A stretch of DNA of 64,000 nucleotides from Oricola sp. (GCF_022763245.1 NZ_JALEGV010000014.1:186001-250000), one strand, 5' to 3'. Positions 1-8,732 are shown, numbered from the stretch's first letter. Program-made: numbers and translations. Notes: a model not told the origin generated them from the sequence alone.

Positions 1-132
1 ACCGAGGTTTCCCCGGAACTTGCCGCCGCGCTCCGCGACAAGACCGCCAATGTCGCCGCGGAGACGAAGAGCCGCCTCGATCCGGACCTGGTCACGCTGC
101 TTGACAGCGAGATCGAAAAGCTCGGCATGTAG
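1..132 (+). CDS. C-terminal end of a TRAP transporter solute-binding protein (partial)
   Basis: The first 43 codons form an open frame that enters from outside the window and stops at TAG (130-132). The peptide ends in a charged helix (residues ending LLDSEIEKLGM), as DctP-type TRAP receptors do. It lies 4 bp before a DctQ gene, which is the usual dctP-dctQ-dctM order. The receptor would be periplasmic and deliver an organic acid to the permease. The call rests on position and the short tail, since the ligand-binding part is not in the window. Confidence 0.6.
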   Translation, partial: TEVSPELAAALRDKTANVAAETKSRLDPDLVTLLDSEIEKLGM

Positions 133-136
133 TCCG

Positions 137-622
137 ATGCTGCTCGACCGCATCTTCTCGCAGGTCCTCGCGCGCGCCGATCAAGGCGCGCGCATCCTCG
201 TGATATCCTGTGCGGCGCTGATGGTGGTCGTCGTCTCCGCGCAGGTGGTCATGCGCTACGTGTTCAACGGCTCTTTCGACTGGGCCGACGAGGTCAGCCG
301 GCTCGCATTCGTCTGGACGATCTTCCTGGCGATACCGCTCGGCATCCGCGACGGCACGCATGTGGGCATCGAATTGCTCGTGGAACGTTTTCCACCCAAG
401 CTACGCCGGATTTCCGGGCGGGCGATGAGCCTGCTTGCCGCCGGAATGATGCTGGTCGTGTTCTACACGTCGGTCTTGGTCGCGCAATTGACATGGTCCG
501 AGCGCCTCGGCGCTATCGATGTCACCTCAAGCATCTTCTTCTTTCCCATCATCGCCGGCGCGCTGCATTCCGCGCTGCATCTCGCCCATATGGGCGTGTT
601 TCCGGTGGAGTCGGGGAAATGA
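137..622 (+). CDS. dctQ: TRAP transporter small permease subunit (DctQ family)
   Basis: This 161-residue protein has about four hydrophobic segments, the size and layout of the four-helix DctQ subunit. It bridges the periplasmic receptor and the large DctM channel in the inner membrane. The stretch RYVFNGSFDWADEVSRL, with an aromatic and acidic W-x-D-E motif after helix 1, is typical of the family. I chose ATG 137 because it follows the upstream stop closely and begins the first membrane segment; a longer frame from 20 would overlap the receptor gene. Its stop overlaps the dctM start as ATGA. The substrate cannot be read from this subunit. Confidence 0.85.
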   Translation: MLLDRIFSQVLARADQGARILVISCAALMVVVVSAQVVMRYVFNGSFDWADEVSRLAFVWTIFLAIPLGIRDGTHVGIELLVERFPPKLRRISGRAMSLLAAGMMLVVFYTSVLVAQLTWSERLGAIDVTSSIFFFPIIAGALHSALHLAHMGVFPVESGK

Positions 623-1899
623 GCCTTTTCGTCATCGTCACTTTCATGGTGCTCGCATTCCTTGGAATGCCGCTCGCGTTCTCGCTCGGCGTTTCGGCCC
701 TGGCCGGTCTCTGGCTCGCGGACTTTGATCTTTCCATCCTGGCGCCGCGCCTTCTGAACTCGGTCAACTCCTTCCCGCTGATGTCGATCCCGCTTTTCAT
801 GATCGCGGGCGAGTTGATGCTCAAGGGCGGGATCATGGACCGGCTGATCGACTTCGCGAACGCCTTCATCGGCAGGGTTCGCGGCGGCCTTGCGCAGGTG
901 ACCATAGTCTCGGGCGCGGGATTGGCCTCTGTCTCCGGAGCGGCGGTGGCGGACGCGTCGGCGCTTGCCTCGACGCTCGTGCCGTCGCTGCGCCAGCAAT
1001 ACGGGCTGGGCTTCTCGACCGGGATCGTCGCGGCCTCGGCCAATCTCGGTCCGATCATTCCGCCGTCGGGCGCCATGATCGTCTATGCCTTCATGGCCGG
1101 ATCGTCGGTGTCGGTCGGGGGCATGTTCATGTCCGGCGTCATTCCCGGCTTGATACTCTTCGTGACCTTCATGGTGCTGTGCTGGCTGATCGCCTGGAAG
1201 CGCGACTATCCGCTCGCCGGTCACCCGATCACGCTTGCAAATATCTGGCGCGAGACGCGTCGCAATTTCGTGGTGTTCCTGATGCCGGTGATCGTGATCG
1301 GCGGGATCGTCGCCGGCATCTTCACGCCGACGGAAGGCGCGGCGGTCGGTGTCTGCTACGCTCTGTTTCTGGGCTTCGCAGTAACCCGAAAGCTCAAGGT
1401 GGCCGATCTGCCGGAGGTCCTGCTGGGCGCCGCGAAGACATCGGCGCTGGTCGGCGCGATGATCGCCTTCGCCTCGACCGTGACATTCCTGTTCACGATC
1501 GACCTATTGCCGATGAAGCTGGCCGGCATCATGCAGGGCATGACCGACAGCCCGTTCGTCTTCCTCTGCCTGATCGCGATCATGCTTCTCGTGGTCGGCA
1601 TGTTTCTCGAATCGAATGCCGCCTACATCATGCTGGTCCCGCTGTTCCATCCGATCGCGCTGCAGTTCGGCATCGATCCGCTGCATTTCGGCTTCCTGTT
1701 CGTGCTCAATCTCGTCATCGGCATGCTCACGCCGCCGGTCGGCGTGGTGCTGTTCGTCGTTTGCGGCGTCACGGGCGTCAAGATGGGCGAATTGGTGCGG
1801 GAAAGCTGGCCATTCATCGCCGCCATGTATGCCGTGCTGCTGCTTTGCATGCTATTCCCGGGGCTGGTCACCTGGTTGCCGGAAAGTCTCGGATACTGA
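619..1899 (+). CDS. dctM: TRAP transporter large permease subunit (DctM family)
   Basis: This 426-residue hydrophobic protein with about 12 membrane segments is the ion-coupled channel subunit of a TRAP transporter. Family landmarks include SIPLFMIAGELM near residue 55, the glycine-rich SGAGLASVSGAAVADASA region, GPIIPPSGAMI near residue 150, and TPPVGVVLFVVCGVTG near the C-terminus. The length matches DctM (about 425-430). The ATG start overlaps the dctQ stop by 4 nt, so the two are probably translationally coupled. Its own stop overlaps the start of the racemase-like gene, tying that enzyme to the transported substrate. Confidence 0.92.
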   Translation: MSLFVIVTFMVLAFLGMPLAFSLGVSALAGLWLADFDLSILAPRLLNSVNSFPLMSIPLFMIAGELMLKGGIMDRLIDFANAFIGRVRGGLAQVTIVSGAGLASVSGAAVADASALASTLVPSLRQQYGLGFSTGIVAASANLGPIIPPSGAMIVYAFMAGSSVSVGGMFMSGVIPGLILFVTFMVLCWLIAWKRDYPLAGHPITLANIWRETRRNFVVFLMPVIVIGGIVAGIFTPTEGAAVGVCYALFLGFAVTRKLKVADLPEVLLGAAKTSALVGAMIAFASTVTFLFTIDLLPMKLAGIMQGMTDSPFVFLCLIAIMLLVVGMFLESNAAYIMLVPLFHPIALQFGIDPLHFGFLFVLNLVIGMLTPPVGVVLFVVCGVTGVKMGELVRESWPFIAAMYAVLLLCMLFPGLVTWLPESLGY

Positions 1900-2639
1900 T
1901 GAAACTGCTGATCCTCAATCCGAACACGACGCAGGCCCTGACCGATCGGCTGGCGGCCTCCGCCGCGCGCGTCCTGCCCGATGATGCGCAAATCATCCGC
2001 GCAACAGCTACCATAGGCTTTCCCTATATCTCGTCGCGAGCGGAAGCGCAGATCGCCGGCGCGGAGGCGCTGGCCATGCTCGCGAGCCTGCAGGGCGAAT
2101 ACGATGCGGCCGTGATCGCGGCATTCGGCGACCCGGGTCTGACCGCGGCGCGCGAATTGTTCGACAAACCGGTGACCGGGATGTCCGAAGCGGCGATGCT
2201 CACGGCGCTTTCGCTTGGCGAACGCTTTGCCCTGGTGACATTCGCGCCGGCCCTGGTCGCCTGGTACGGCGAACAGGTGACCCGTGTCGGGCTGGAAAAA
2301 CGCTTTGCCGGGACCTTCACGCCTGACGCGTCTTTCGGGGAAATTGCCACGGTGGCCGAAGACATGCGCGCACCGCTCGTGGAGACCTGCAACCGTGCCG
2401 CCCGGGAAGCGGATGTCGTCATCCTCGCGGGCGCTCCCATTGCCGGGCTGGCAGGGGACATCGCGGAAGATGTTCCCGCAATCCTGCTCGATCCGGTTCA
2501 GGCGGCCGCGATGCAAGCCTACGGACTATGCCGTCTCCGGCCAAAGGGGTCGAATGCCGGAAGCTTCGCCCGTCCGCCCGCCAAGGAAAGCACGGGCCTG
2601 CCAGGCGCACTCGCCGCATGGATCGCGCGCGCCGAATAG
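1899..2639 (+). CDS. Asp/Glu/hydantoin racemase superfamily protein lacking the catalytic cysteines
   Basis: This 246-residue protein begins MKLLILNPNTTQALTDRL, the N-terminus of the hydantoin/Asp-Glu racemase family, and keeps the FGDPGL and AGLA landmarks. Active members use two cysteines, one in the IACFGDPG-like motif and one in the GCAG-like motif. Here the positions are Ala75 (IAAFGDPG) and Gly178 (ILAGAPIAGLA), so proton exchange by the classic two-base mechanism looks impossible. The gene starts on the last base of the dctM stop (TGATG) and so belongs to the TRAP operon. It may be a different isomerase, a decarboxylase-like relative or a binding protein. The family call is firm and the activity is unknown. 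Confidence 0.75.
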   Translation: MKLLILNPNTTQALTDRLAASAARVLPDDAQIIRATATIGFPYISSRAEAQIAGAEALAMLASLQGEYDAAVIAAFGDPGLTAARELFDKPVTGMSEAAMLTALSLGERFALVTFAPALVAWYGEQVTRVGLEKRFAGTFTPDASFGEIATVAEDMRAPLVETCNRAAREADVVILAGAPIAGLAGDIAEDVPAILLDPVQAAAMQAYGLCRLRPKGSNAGSFARPPAKESTGLPGALAAWIARAE

Positions 2640-3001
2640 CCGTTCGGAATTCTCATTCGTGGAAGGATGAAATTCGTTCTGCCGGCCCAGTCGCGAACGG
2701 TTTGCGGCAGGTTTGACCTCGGTTGCCCGGTCACCTGACATACCGTTTTCGGCCAGGCGCCGGCTATCTAAGGCCGCTTCCCCCCGCGTGCCTTGCGCCG
2801 TGAGAGTCCATGATCCCTTTGAGCCCCCACCTGGCCGAGAGCGTCGCCAAGGCGCGCTGCCGAGGCTCTCGGCACAATCTGGCCGCCTCGCCCGGCAAGA
2901 TTCGACATAGCCTCCCTCGCCCAACGTCCCCCGCGCAAATTCCCGATTGAAGGTTGAGGCCTGCTCGGCTATCAAGGCCGGGCTTTGGCTCGACGCCTCA
3001 A
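2640..3001 (+). other. Intergenic gap before tRNA-Arg, no gene seen
   Basis: Short open frames here show no recognisable protein. No strong hairpin with a T-run follows the racemase-like gene. The tRNA promoter should lie in the last 60 bases, but I could not pick convincing -35 and -10 boxes. Confidence 0.5.
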
Positions 3002-3078
<77 letters not shown>

Positions 3079-3491
3079 GCTTTCACATCCTCGACAAGAT
3101 GAGCGGGCTTCCCGCTGTTCGGTTTCAACGGTGCCGGATACCGGCCTTGCAGTGCCCTGCCGCGCGTCCTGCTCGGCGTGTCTTCCGCTTGGGAAGCTGG
3201 CACCGGTTCCTCAGGGGGCGATCAAGGCGTAGGATCGCGCAGTGACGGGCGTCGCTTGCAGGGGAAATTTGGGGTCAATCAAGGTCAGGAGAAGGCGGTC
3301 AGAGGGGCTTCGCTGGTACGAAGGTGTACAACTTTGTCGGCTTTTCCAATTTGCACGAAGTTGCTTCGCGTAGCGCGAAAGATGCCGTGAATTTTGCGAA
3401 AAAGCATCAATAAAAACAACAGTTTATAGGAAATCCGATTTCGCGATTTTCCGCCGGGGCGACAGCCGAAAACCCGATATTTTCGGTTTTC

Positions 3492-3519
3492 ATGACAGCA
3501 ATATCCGTTAAGGTATAGG
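3492..3519 (+). promoter_or_regulatory. Candidate promoter of the aconitase X operon
   Basis: ATGACA (3492-3497, five of six matches to TTGACA) lies 16 bp before TATAGG (3514-3519). The predicted transcription start near 3526 sits at the edge of the TGTATACA palindrome. This is a pattern match only. Confidence 0.4.
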
Positions 3520-3527
3520 GGCCCTCG

Positions 3528-3535
3528 TGTATACA
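3528..3535. promoter_or_regulatory. TGTATACA palindrome, candidate GntR-type operator
   Basis: The perfect 8-bp palindrome TGTATACA resembles the GTATAC core recognised by many FadR-subfamily GntR repressors of catabolic TRAP operons. It would overlap the start of transcription. No GntR gene is in the window, so the regulator is inferred. Confidence 0.35.
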
Positions 3536-3563
3536 TCGTGGGTCTTCGCCATCGGCGAAGCAA

Positions 3564-3606
3564 CCGCCCCCGCCAAGGAGGGGCGGAACATGGGAGGAGG
3601 CCCATG
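3564..3606 (+). promoter_or_regulatory. Two leader hairpins, the second presenting the acnX ribosome-binding site in its loop
   Basis: CCGCCCC (3564-3570) can pair with GGGGCGG (3580-3586). Next to it CATGGG (3589-3594) pairs with CCCATG (3601-3606), leaving the Shine-Dalgarno AGGAGG (3595-3600) as a six-base loop and the start codon (3604-3606) inside the stem. The pairing is read directly from the sequence; an effect on translation is inferred. Confidence 0.5.
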
Positions 3607-4878
3607 CGACTGACCGACGCCGAACAGGCGATGTTTGACGGATCGAAAGGTGCGGCCGTGGCGCGCGCCATGGACTTGCTCGTGCGCTATGGCGAGGCGC
3701 TCGGCGCGGAGCGGCTGGTGGAGACGCGCAATGTCGCGGGCGCCTTCAACGCGTCAACGCCGTCGGTGCGCCATATCGCAGAGGACGGTTTCGACCGGGT
3801 CTATTCCGAGCTCAATCTCGACAGCGACGAGACGGTCGAGATCCCGCATGTCGCCGTGCCGACGTGCCAGCTGATCACCGGCATCGACAACGACAATTTC
3901 GCGACGCAGGGCGTCGATCCCGATCTGGCCGACCTGCAGAAGCGGTCCGAGCGCTATCTCGGGCGCCGCGGCATCAACATGATGTGCACCTGCACGCCCT
4001 ACCAGGTCGGCAATGTGCCGGTGCGCGGCGAACACTGCGCCTGGATGGAATCCTCGGCCGTCATCTACGCCAACTCGGTTCTTGGCGCCCGCACCAATGT
4101 CGAGGGCAAGGAAAGCACGGGCGCCGCGGCGCTGACCGGGCGTATCCCCTATTGGGGCCTGCATCTGCCGGAGAATCGGTTCGCGCAACACCTGGTCCGC
4201 GTCGAAGCCGAGGTCGACGACATGGCCGACTGGGGCGTGCTCGGCTATTTCACCGGCTTCGCGGTCGAGGAGGACATCCCTGCCTTCGAGGGGCTTTCGC
4301 ATCAGCCGTCGCTGGTGAAGCTTAAGCATTTCGGCGCGGCCGCCGCCTCTTCCGGCGGTGTCGAACTCTATCACATGCCTGGCGTCACGCCGGAAGCGCC
4401 GACGCTGGACGCCGCCTTCGGGCCGAACGCCCGGCCCGAGCCGATCGTCTACGGTGCCGCCGAGCGCAAGCGGACCTGGGAGCGGCTGCAGAACGCCAGC
4501 GACCGCAAGCTCGACTTCGTCATGCTCGGCTGCCCGCACAATTCGATCGACCAGATGGCGCTGATCGCAGAACTGCTCGAGGGCAAGCGGATCCATGCGG
4601 ACACGGCGCTTTGGGTGCACACGCCGCGCGCCATCCGCCAGATCGCCGACCGTTCGGGGTTCAGCGAGATCATCGAGGCCGCCGGCGGCGTGGTGATGAG
4701 CGACACATGCCCCTCGATTTCGCGCCGCCTGCCGCAGGGCGTCCGCGTGATCGCCACGGATTCCGCCAAGCAGGCGCATTACCTGCCGGCGATCGCCAAG
4801 GTGCAGGGCTGGTTCGGATCGGTCGAGCAATGCGTCAATTCGGCGATCGCGGGCGAATGGCTGGGAGTGGTGCAATGA
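3604..4878 (+). CDS. Aconitase X catalytic (large) subunit
   Basis: This 424-residue protein belongs to the aconitase X family (AcnX, former DUF521). Known bacterial members dehydrate cis-3-hydroxy-L-proline and archaeal ones dehydrate mevalonate 5-phosphate, using an iron-sulfur cluster. Cysteines in family motifs are C128/C130 (NMMCTCTPYQ), C310 (LGCPHNS) and C369 (SDTCPS), which are candidate cluster ligands. GRIPYWGLHLPENR and SSAVIYANSVLGARTN are also family-like. The ATG at 3604 follows AGGAGG closely. The swivel domain is encoded separately by the next gene, overlapping by 4 nt, so this is a two-subunit type. The true substrate is open because no hydroxyproline-pathway partner is nearby. 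Confidence 0.85.
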   Translation: MRLTDAEQAMFDGSKGAAVARAMDLLVRYGEALGAERLVETRNVAGAFNASTPSVRHIAEDGFDRVYSELNLDSDETVEIPHVAVPTCQLITGIDNDNFATQGVDPDLADLQKRSERYLGRRGINMMCTCTPYQVGNVPVRGEHCAWMESSAVIYANSVLGARTNVEGKESTGAAALTGRIPYWGLHLPENRFAQHLVRVEAEVDDMADWGVLGYFTGFAVEEDIPAFEGLSHQPSLVKLKHFGAAAASSGGVELYHMPGVTPEAPTLDAAFGPNARPEPIVYGAAERKRTWERLQNASDRKLDFVMLGCPHNSIDQMALIAELLEGKRIHADTALWVHTPRAIRQIADRSGFSEIIEAAGGVVMSDTCPSISRRLPQGVRVIATDSAKQAHYLPAIAKVQGWFGSVEQCVNSAIAGEWLGVVQ

Positions 4879-5309
4879 GCGACGCGCAGGCCAAACCGCG
4901 CATCATCACCCTGAAGGGCCGCAAGGTCGTCGGCGGCAAGGCTGCGGCCGAAGCCCTGGTGACCACGCAGACGATCTCCGGCTGGGGCGGGATCAACGAG
5001 CGCGAGGGCTCGGTCATCGAACTGCGCCACGAATTGAACGGCGTCAGCTTCGCGGGCAAGGTGCTGGTCTTTCCCGGCGCCAAGGGGTCTTCGGGCTGGT
5101 CTGCCTTCTTTCACATGTGCCGGCTGAACGACGTCGCCCCGGCGGCGATGATCTTCACGCGGATGACGACCAAGATCGCGCTCGGCGCGGTGGTCACGCG
5201 CGTTCCGGCGATCACGGATCTCGATGGCGACGTGTTCGATCTCATCGAAACGGGAGATTTCGTCGAAGTCGACGCCGATGCGGGGGTCGTGACGATCACC
5301 AAGGCGTAG
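4875..5309 (+). CDS. Aconitase X swivel-domain (small) subunit, DUF126 family
   Basis: This 144-residue protein is the small swivelling beta-barrel domain of aconitase X, which closes over the substrate bound by the large subunit. The central GAKGSSGWSAFFHMC corresponds to the conserved Gly/Ser loop of DUF126 proteins, and VPAITDLDGDVFDLIETGDFV is also typical. The start overlaps the large-subunit stop as ATGA, indicating coupled synthesis in equal amounts. In single-chain AcnX enzymes this domain is fused to the catalytic part. The 97-bp gap downstream leads into the TAXI receptor gene. Confidence 0.85.
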   Translation: MSDAQAKPRIITLKGRKVVGGKAAAEALVTTQTISGWGGINEREGSVIELRHELNGVSFAGKVLVFPGAKGSSGWSAFFHMCRLNDVAPAAMIFTRMTTKIALGAVVTRVPAITDLDGDVFDLIETGDFVEVDADAGVVTITKA

Positions 5310-5406
5310 AGGCAGCATCACGATGGCGGTGAAGCCCTGCGGTCAGGGCGCCGCCGAACAAGCGGAAGGTGGAGGCGCCTTCCACGGTTACCAAGGAGGA
5401 GAAGAC

Positions 5407-6609
5407 ATGCACAAACTCACCAGAAGGCTCGTCATGGGCTCGGCGCTGGCTCTCGGCGTTTCCGCCGGCATCGGCGGCGTATCGGCCGACGACTACAAGT
5501 GGCCGTCCTATTTCACCGTCATCACGCCGATCGTCGGCTCGGCGAACCATTCGCTGGCCGTGGCATGGACCACCGAATTCACCGCGCAGACCGGCATCCG
5601 CGTCGCCATCAAGCCGGCGCCGAACGGCTATGCCCGTCCGGAGTGGCTGAACACCGGCGAAGGCGACATCTCGCTGATGCAGGCGTCGGAATATTTCGAC
5701 CAGATGGACGCCGTCGAAGGCTTCATGACCCGCGAGGGCGGTCCCTCCGACACGCGCGTGGCGACCATGAACCTGATCACCCCGTGGGGCTACATCGTCC
5801 GCGGCGACGGCAAGGTGAAGAGCTTCACCGACATCAACAAGGACACCACCGTCGCCTATACCGCGTCCTCGTCCTTCCTCGCCGGCGGCATGGAAGCGCT
5901 GCTCGCCTATAGCGACATGACGTCCGACGACGTGAACAAGATCGAGACCAGCAACTACGGCGCCAACACCGCGGTCGTCACCGAGGGCCGCGCCGAAGTC
6001 GCCTTCACCTCGCCGATCTCGGGCACCAGCTACGAAGCCGAAGCCACGCCGGGCGGCATCACCTGGCTGCCGCTGCCCAAGAAGGAAGAGGATCCGGAGG
6101 CGTTCGCCCGCTACCGCGCCAAGGCCGTCGGCTACATCCCGGCGACGATCACGGCCGGCACGAAGAGCTCGCTCGGCATCTACATGGACCACGCCTTCCA
6201 GGCCAACCATGTGCGCGCCGACCAGGATCCGGAGTTCGTCTACAACGTCCTCAAGTGGCTCGACGAGCATTACGAGGACTTCAAGGACGACTACCAGCAC
6301 GCCAAGATGATGAGCGTGGAGAGCCTGAAGACCTTCATCGACGCCGGTGCCCTGCAGCCGCTGCATGACGGCGCGATCAAGTACCTGAAGGAAAAGGGCA
6401 TCTGGACCGACGCGCACCAGGCGCGCCAGGACGCTCTCGTGAGCCTTGCCACCGAACGCGTGGCGCTGTGGCAGGCGACGCTGGCCGAGGCCGATGCCCA
6501 GGGCATCAAGGTCTCACCGGAGAGCGACGAGTTCAAGGCGCTGTGGGACAAGATGAAGGCCGATGCCGGCGTCACCAAATCCTACGCGAACATGGTGGGC
6601 GACCTCTAA
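5407..6609 (+). CDS. TAXI-family TRAP transporter solute receptor
   Basis: The 400-residue product has an N-terminal signal sequence (MHKLTRRLVMGSALALGVSA region, likely cleavage near residue 25) and is a periplasmic binding protein. Features such as GSANHSLAVAWTTEFTAQTG and the fused 12+4-helix permease downstream fit the TAXI branch of TRAP receptors. ATG 5407 follows AAGGAGGAGA (5393-5402); a longer frame from 5323 is less likely because it precedes the Shine-Dalgarno. It delivers the substrate presumably acted on by aconitase X. A strong hairpin after the stop probably raises its expression above the permease. Confidence 0.85.
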   Translation: MHKLTRRLVMGSALALGVSAGIGGVSADDYKWPSYFTVITPIVGSANHSLAVAWTTEFTAQTGIRVAIKPAPNGYARPEWLNTGEGDISLMQASEYFDQMDAVEGFMTREGGPSDTRVATMNLITPWGYIVRGDGKVKSFTDINKDTTVAYTASSSFLAGGMEALLAYSDMTSDDVNKIETSNYGANTAVVTEGRAEVAFTSPISGTSYEAEATPGGITWLPLPKKEEDPEAFARYRAKAVGYIPATITAGTKSSLGIYMDHAFQANHVRADQDPEFVYNVLKWLDEHYEDFKDDYQHAKMMSVESLKTFIDAGALQPLHDGAIKYLKEKGIWTDAHQARQDALVSLATERVALWQATLAEADAQGIKVSPESDEFKALWDKMKADAGVTKSYANMVGDL

Positions 6610-6635
6610 GTCCGCACAGCGTTCGCTTTGACGCC

Positions 6636-6670
6636 TGCACCCGCGCGAGCACTCCCCTCGCGCGGGTGCA
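6636..6670 (+). promoter_or_regulatory. Perfect 14-bp intercistronic hairpin after the TAXI receptor gene
   Basis: TGCACCCGCGCGAG (6636-6649) pairs perfectly with 6657-6670 across a 7-nt loop. No T-run follows, so it is more likely a 3'-end stabiliser or partial attenuator than a full terminator. It would let the receptor mRNA outnumber the permease mRNA. Confidence 0.7.
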
Positions 6671-6732
6671 CCCAGGCGACGAACGGATCTCAAGACACAC
6701 CGAGACGGGCCGGAACGCCCGAGGATACGAGC

Positions 6733-8697
6733 ATGAACGTCGACACTACTCATTCTGCAGCGGAACCGAACCCGGACGTCGTTCCGGAGGACATGCGCGA
6801 TCCTTCAGAGGACCGTTGGGAATCGATGCCGTTATGGGTGCGCACCCTCGTGATCCTGGCGTCCGCGGGCGGCGTCGTGATGGCCATCGGCTACATCTTC
6901 TCCATCTTTCCGCTGCTCGACCTGACCTACTATTTCCTGCTCATGGCCGCGTTCCTGCCCGTGGTCTATCTGCTGCTGCCGGCCTGGAAGGGCGAAAAGG
7001 GCGTGACCTGGGCGAGCTACGCGCCGGCCATCGCCATCGTCGTCCTCTCGCTCATCATGGCCTATTTCTCGCGCCAGCTCGTGTTCGGCACCTGGGTGCC
7101 GGTCAAGGAAGTCTGGCAGCTCTGGGTGGCCGTCGGGCTCTTCGTCATGATTCTGGAAGGCGCGCGGCGCTCGGGCGGCCTCATCTTCCTGGCGATCGTC
7201 CTCGTCCTGTCGCTCTATCCGATCTACGCCTTCTACATGCCGGGCATCCTGTGGGGTCCGCCGACCTCGTTTGCCCGCACCGTCGCGTTCAACGTGTTCT
7301 CCAATGACGCAATGCTCGGCGTCGTCACCCGGGTTGTCGCCGAGACGCTGATCGGGTTTCTCGTGCTTGCCGCGCTCATGGTGGCGACCGGCGCAGCCGA
7401 CTTCTTCCTCAACCTCGCCCTTGCGATGATGGGCACCGCGCGCGGCGGTCCGGCCAAGGTGTCGGTGCTGGCGTCGGGGTTCTTCGGGTCGCTGTCGGGC
7501 AGCATCTTCTCCAACGTGGTCGGCACGGGCTCGGTGACCATCCCGGCGATGAAGCGAGCGGGCTTTCCGCCCCATTACGCCGGCGCGCTGGAGGCCTGCG
7601 CCTCGACGGGCGGCATGATCATGCCGCCGGTGATGGGCGCGGTGGCCTTCATCATGGCCGACTTCACGGGCATCTCCTACGGCACCATCGTGCTGGCGGC
7701 GGTCATTCCCGCGGTGCTCTATTATTTCGGCCTCTACATGCATGTGCACGGCTTCGCGCTGCGCAACGACATCGAAGGCATGAAGCGCGAAGACCTGCCG
7801 AGAATCGGTCAGGTCCTCAAGGACGGCTGGCCCTTCCTGATCGTCCTCGGCTTCCTGGTCTGGGGCCTTGTGATCATGCGCTGGGAGCGGCTGACGCCGT
7901 TCTACGCCTCCGCGCTTCTGCTGGTGCTGACGACGCTGCATCCGAAACTGCGCCTGAGCATCCGCAAGATACCGGATCTCTTCTATCAGATCTCCAAGTT
8001 GCTCAGCCAGACGATGGGTCTTCTGCTGCCCACCAGCTTCATCCTCGGCGGCCTGATGGCCACCGGCGTGGCGCCGGTGATCGCCGCCAGCCTCGTGCGC
8101 ATGGGTGGCGACAATGTCGTCCCGGTGCTGGCGATCGGCATCGGCGTCTGCATCATCTTCGGCATGCTCGGCATGATCGTCGCCGCCTATCTGATGCTGG
8201 CGCTGACGCTGGCTCCGGCGTTGGAGCAGATCGCGGGCCTGAACACGCTGGCGATCCACATGTTCATCGCCTACTACGCCTCGCTCGCCGCGATCACCCC
8301 ACCGGTGGCGTTGGCGGCCTTCCTCGCCTCGCGCATCAGCGGATCGGACGCGCTCCACACCAGTATGCACGCGGCCAGGCTGGGGGTCGTGCTCTACTTC
8401 CTGCCGATCTTCTTCCTGTTCGAGCCGGCCCTGATCTTCCAGGGGCCGATCTACCTGACCGTTGTCTGGACGGTGCTGAACGTGATTGCGGTGGTGCTGA
8501 TCGCGGCCGCTTCGGAAGGCCAATTGCCGTATCGTGGCAAGCTGCGTTGGTGGCCGCGGCCCTTCATCTTCGTCGCAGGGCTGCTGATCGGATTCCCCGA
8601 ATGGATCAGCACCGGCGTCGGACTGGCCATCGCGGTTGCCGCCGTGCTTGTGCCGGCAGCGGGACCGAGCGTGCGCAAGGCGCCGGCCGCGGCCTGA
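6733..8697 (+). CDS. Fused TRAP transporter permease (4TM/12TM type, TAXI-associated)
   Basis: This 654-residue membrane protein combines a DctQ-like N-terminal part with a DctM-like C-terminal part, the fused permease that partners TAXI receptors. Landmarks include ALEACASTGGMIMPPVMGAVAF, where the MPPVMGA motif is typical of fused permeases, and YYASLAAITPPVALAAF near the C-terminus. The first 55 residues are hydrophilic and acidic. ATG 6733 follows a GAGGA-containing leader. It lies downstream of the receptor and before a terminator-like hairpin, so it closes the transport part of the operon. Confidence 0.9.
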   Translation: MNVDTTHSAAEPNPDVVPEDMRDPSEDRWESMPLWVRTLVILASAGGVVMAIGYIFSIFPLLDLTYYFLLMAAFLPVVYLLLPAWKGEKGVTWASYAPAIAIVVLSLIMAYFSRQLVFGTWVPVKEVWQLWVAVGLFVMILEGARRSGGLIFLAIVLVLSLYPIYAFYMPGILWGPPTSFARTVAFNVFSNDAMLGVVTRVVAETLIGFLVLAALMVATGAADFFLNLALAMMGTARGGPAKVSVLASGFFGSLSGSIFSNVVGTGSVTIPAMKRAGFPPHYAGALEACASTGGMIMPPVMGAVAFIMADFTGISYGTIVLAAVIPAVLYYFGLYMHVHGFALRNDIEGMKREDLPRIGQVLKDGWPFLIVLGFLVWGLVIMRWERLTPFYASALLLVLTTLHPKLRLSIRKIPDLFYQISKLLSQTMGLLLPTSFILGGLMATGVAPVIAASLVRMGGDNVVPVLAIGIGVCIIFGMLGMIVAAYLMLALTLAPALEQIAGLNTLAIHMFIAYYASLAAITPPVALAAFLASRISGSDALHTSMHAARLGVVLYFLPIFFLFEPALIFQGPIYLTVVWTVLNVIAVVLIAAASEGQLPYRGKLRWWPRPFIFVAGLLIGFPEWISTGVGLAIAVAAVLVPAAGPSVRKAPAAA

Positions 8698-8708
8698 ATC
8701 AGCCAATT

Positions 8709-8732
8709 CCGGGACGCCGTCTGGTGTCCCGG
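8709..8732 (+). terminator. Probable terminator after the TAXI-TRAP permease
   Basis: CCGGGACGCC (8709-8718) pairs with GGTGTCCCGG (8723-8732) with one G-T pair and loop GTCT. The T-rich TCTTGTGTT follows. The next gene has its own strong ribosome-binding site 90 bp on. Confidence 0.6.

Larger units (their letters stand above)
3079..3603 (+). other. Long leader and promoter region between tRNA-Arg and aconitase X
   Basis: No gene is visible in these 525 bases. From about 3340 to 3520 the sequence is clearly richer in A and T than its surroundings. It holds alternative small hairpins, CCGAAAA/TTTTCGG (3466-3472 with 3480-3486) competing with GAAAACC/GGTTTTC (3468-3474 with 3485-3491). The first is followed by TTTTC and could act as a weak terminator. 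The 3' end carries the promoter, palindrome and initiation hairpins listed separately. Confidence 0.5.
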
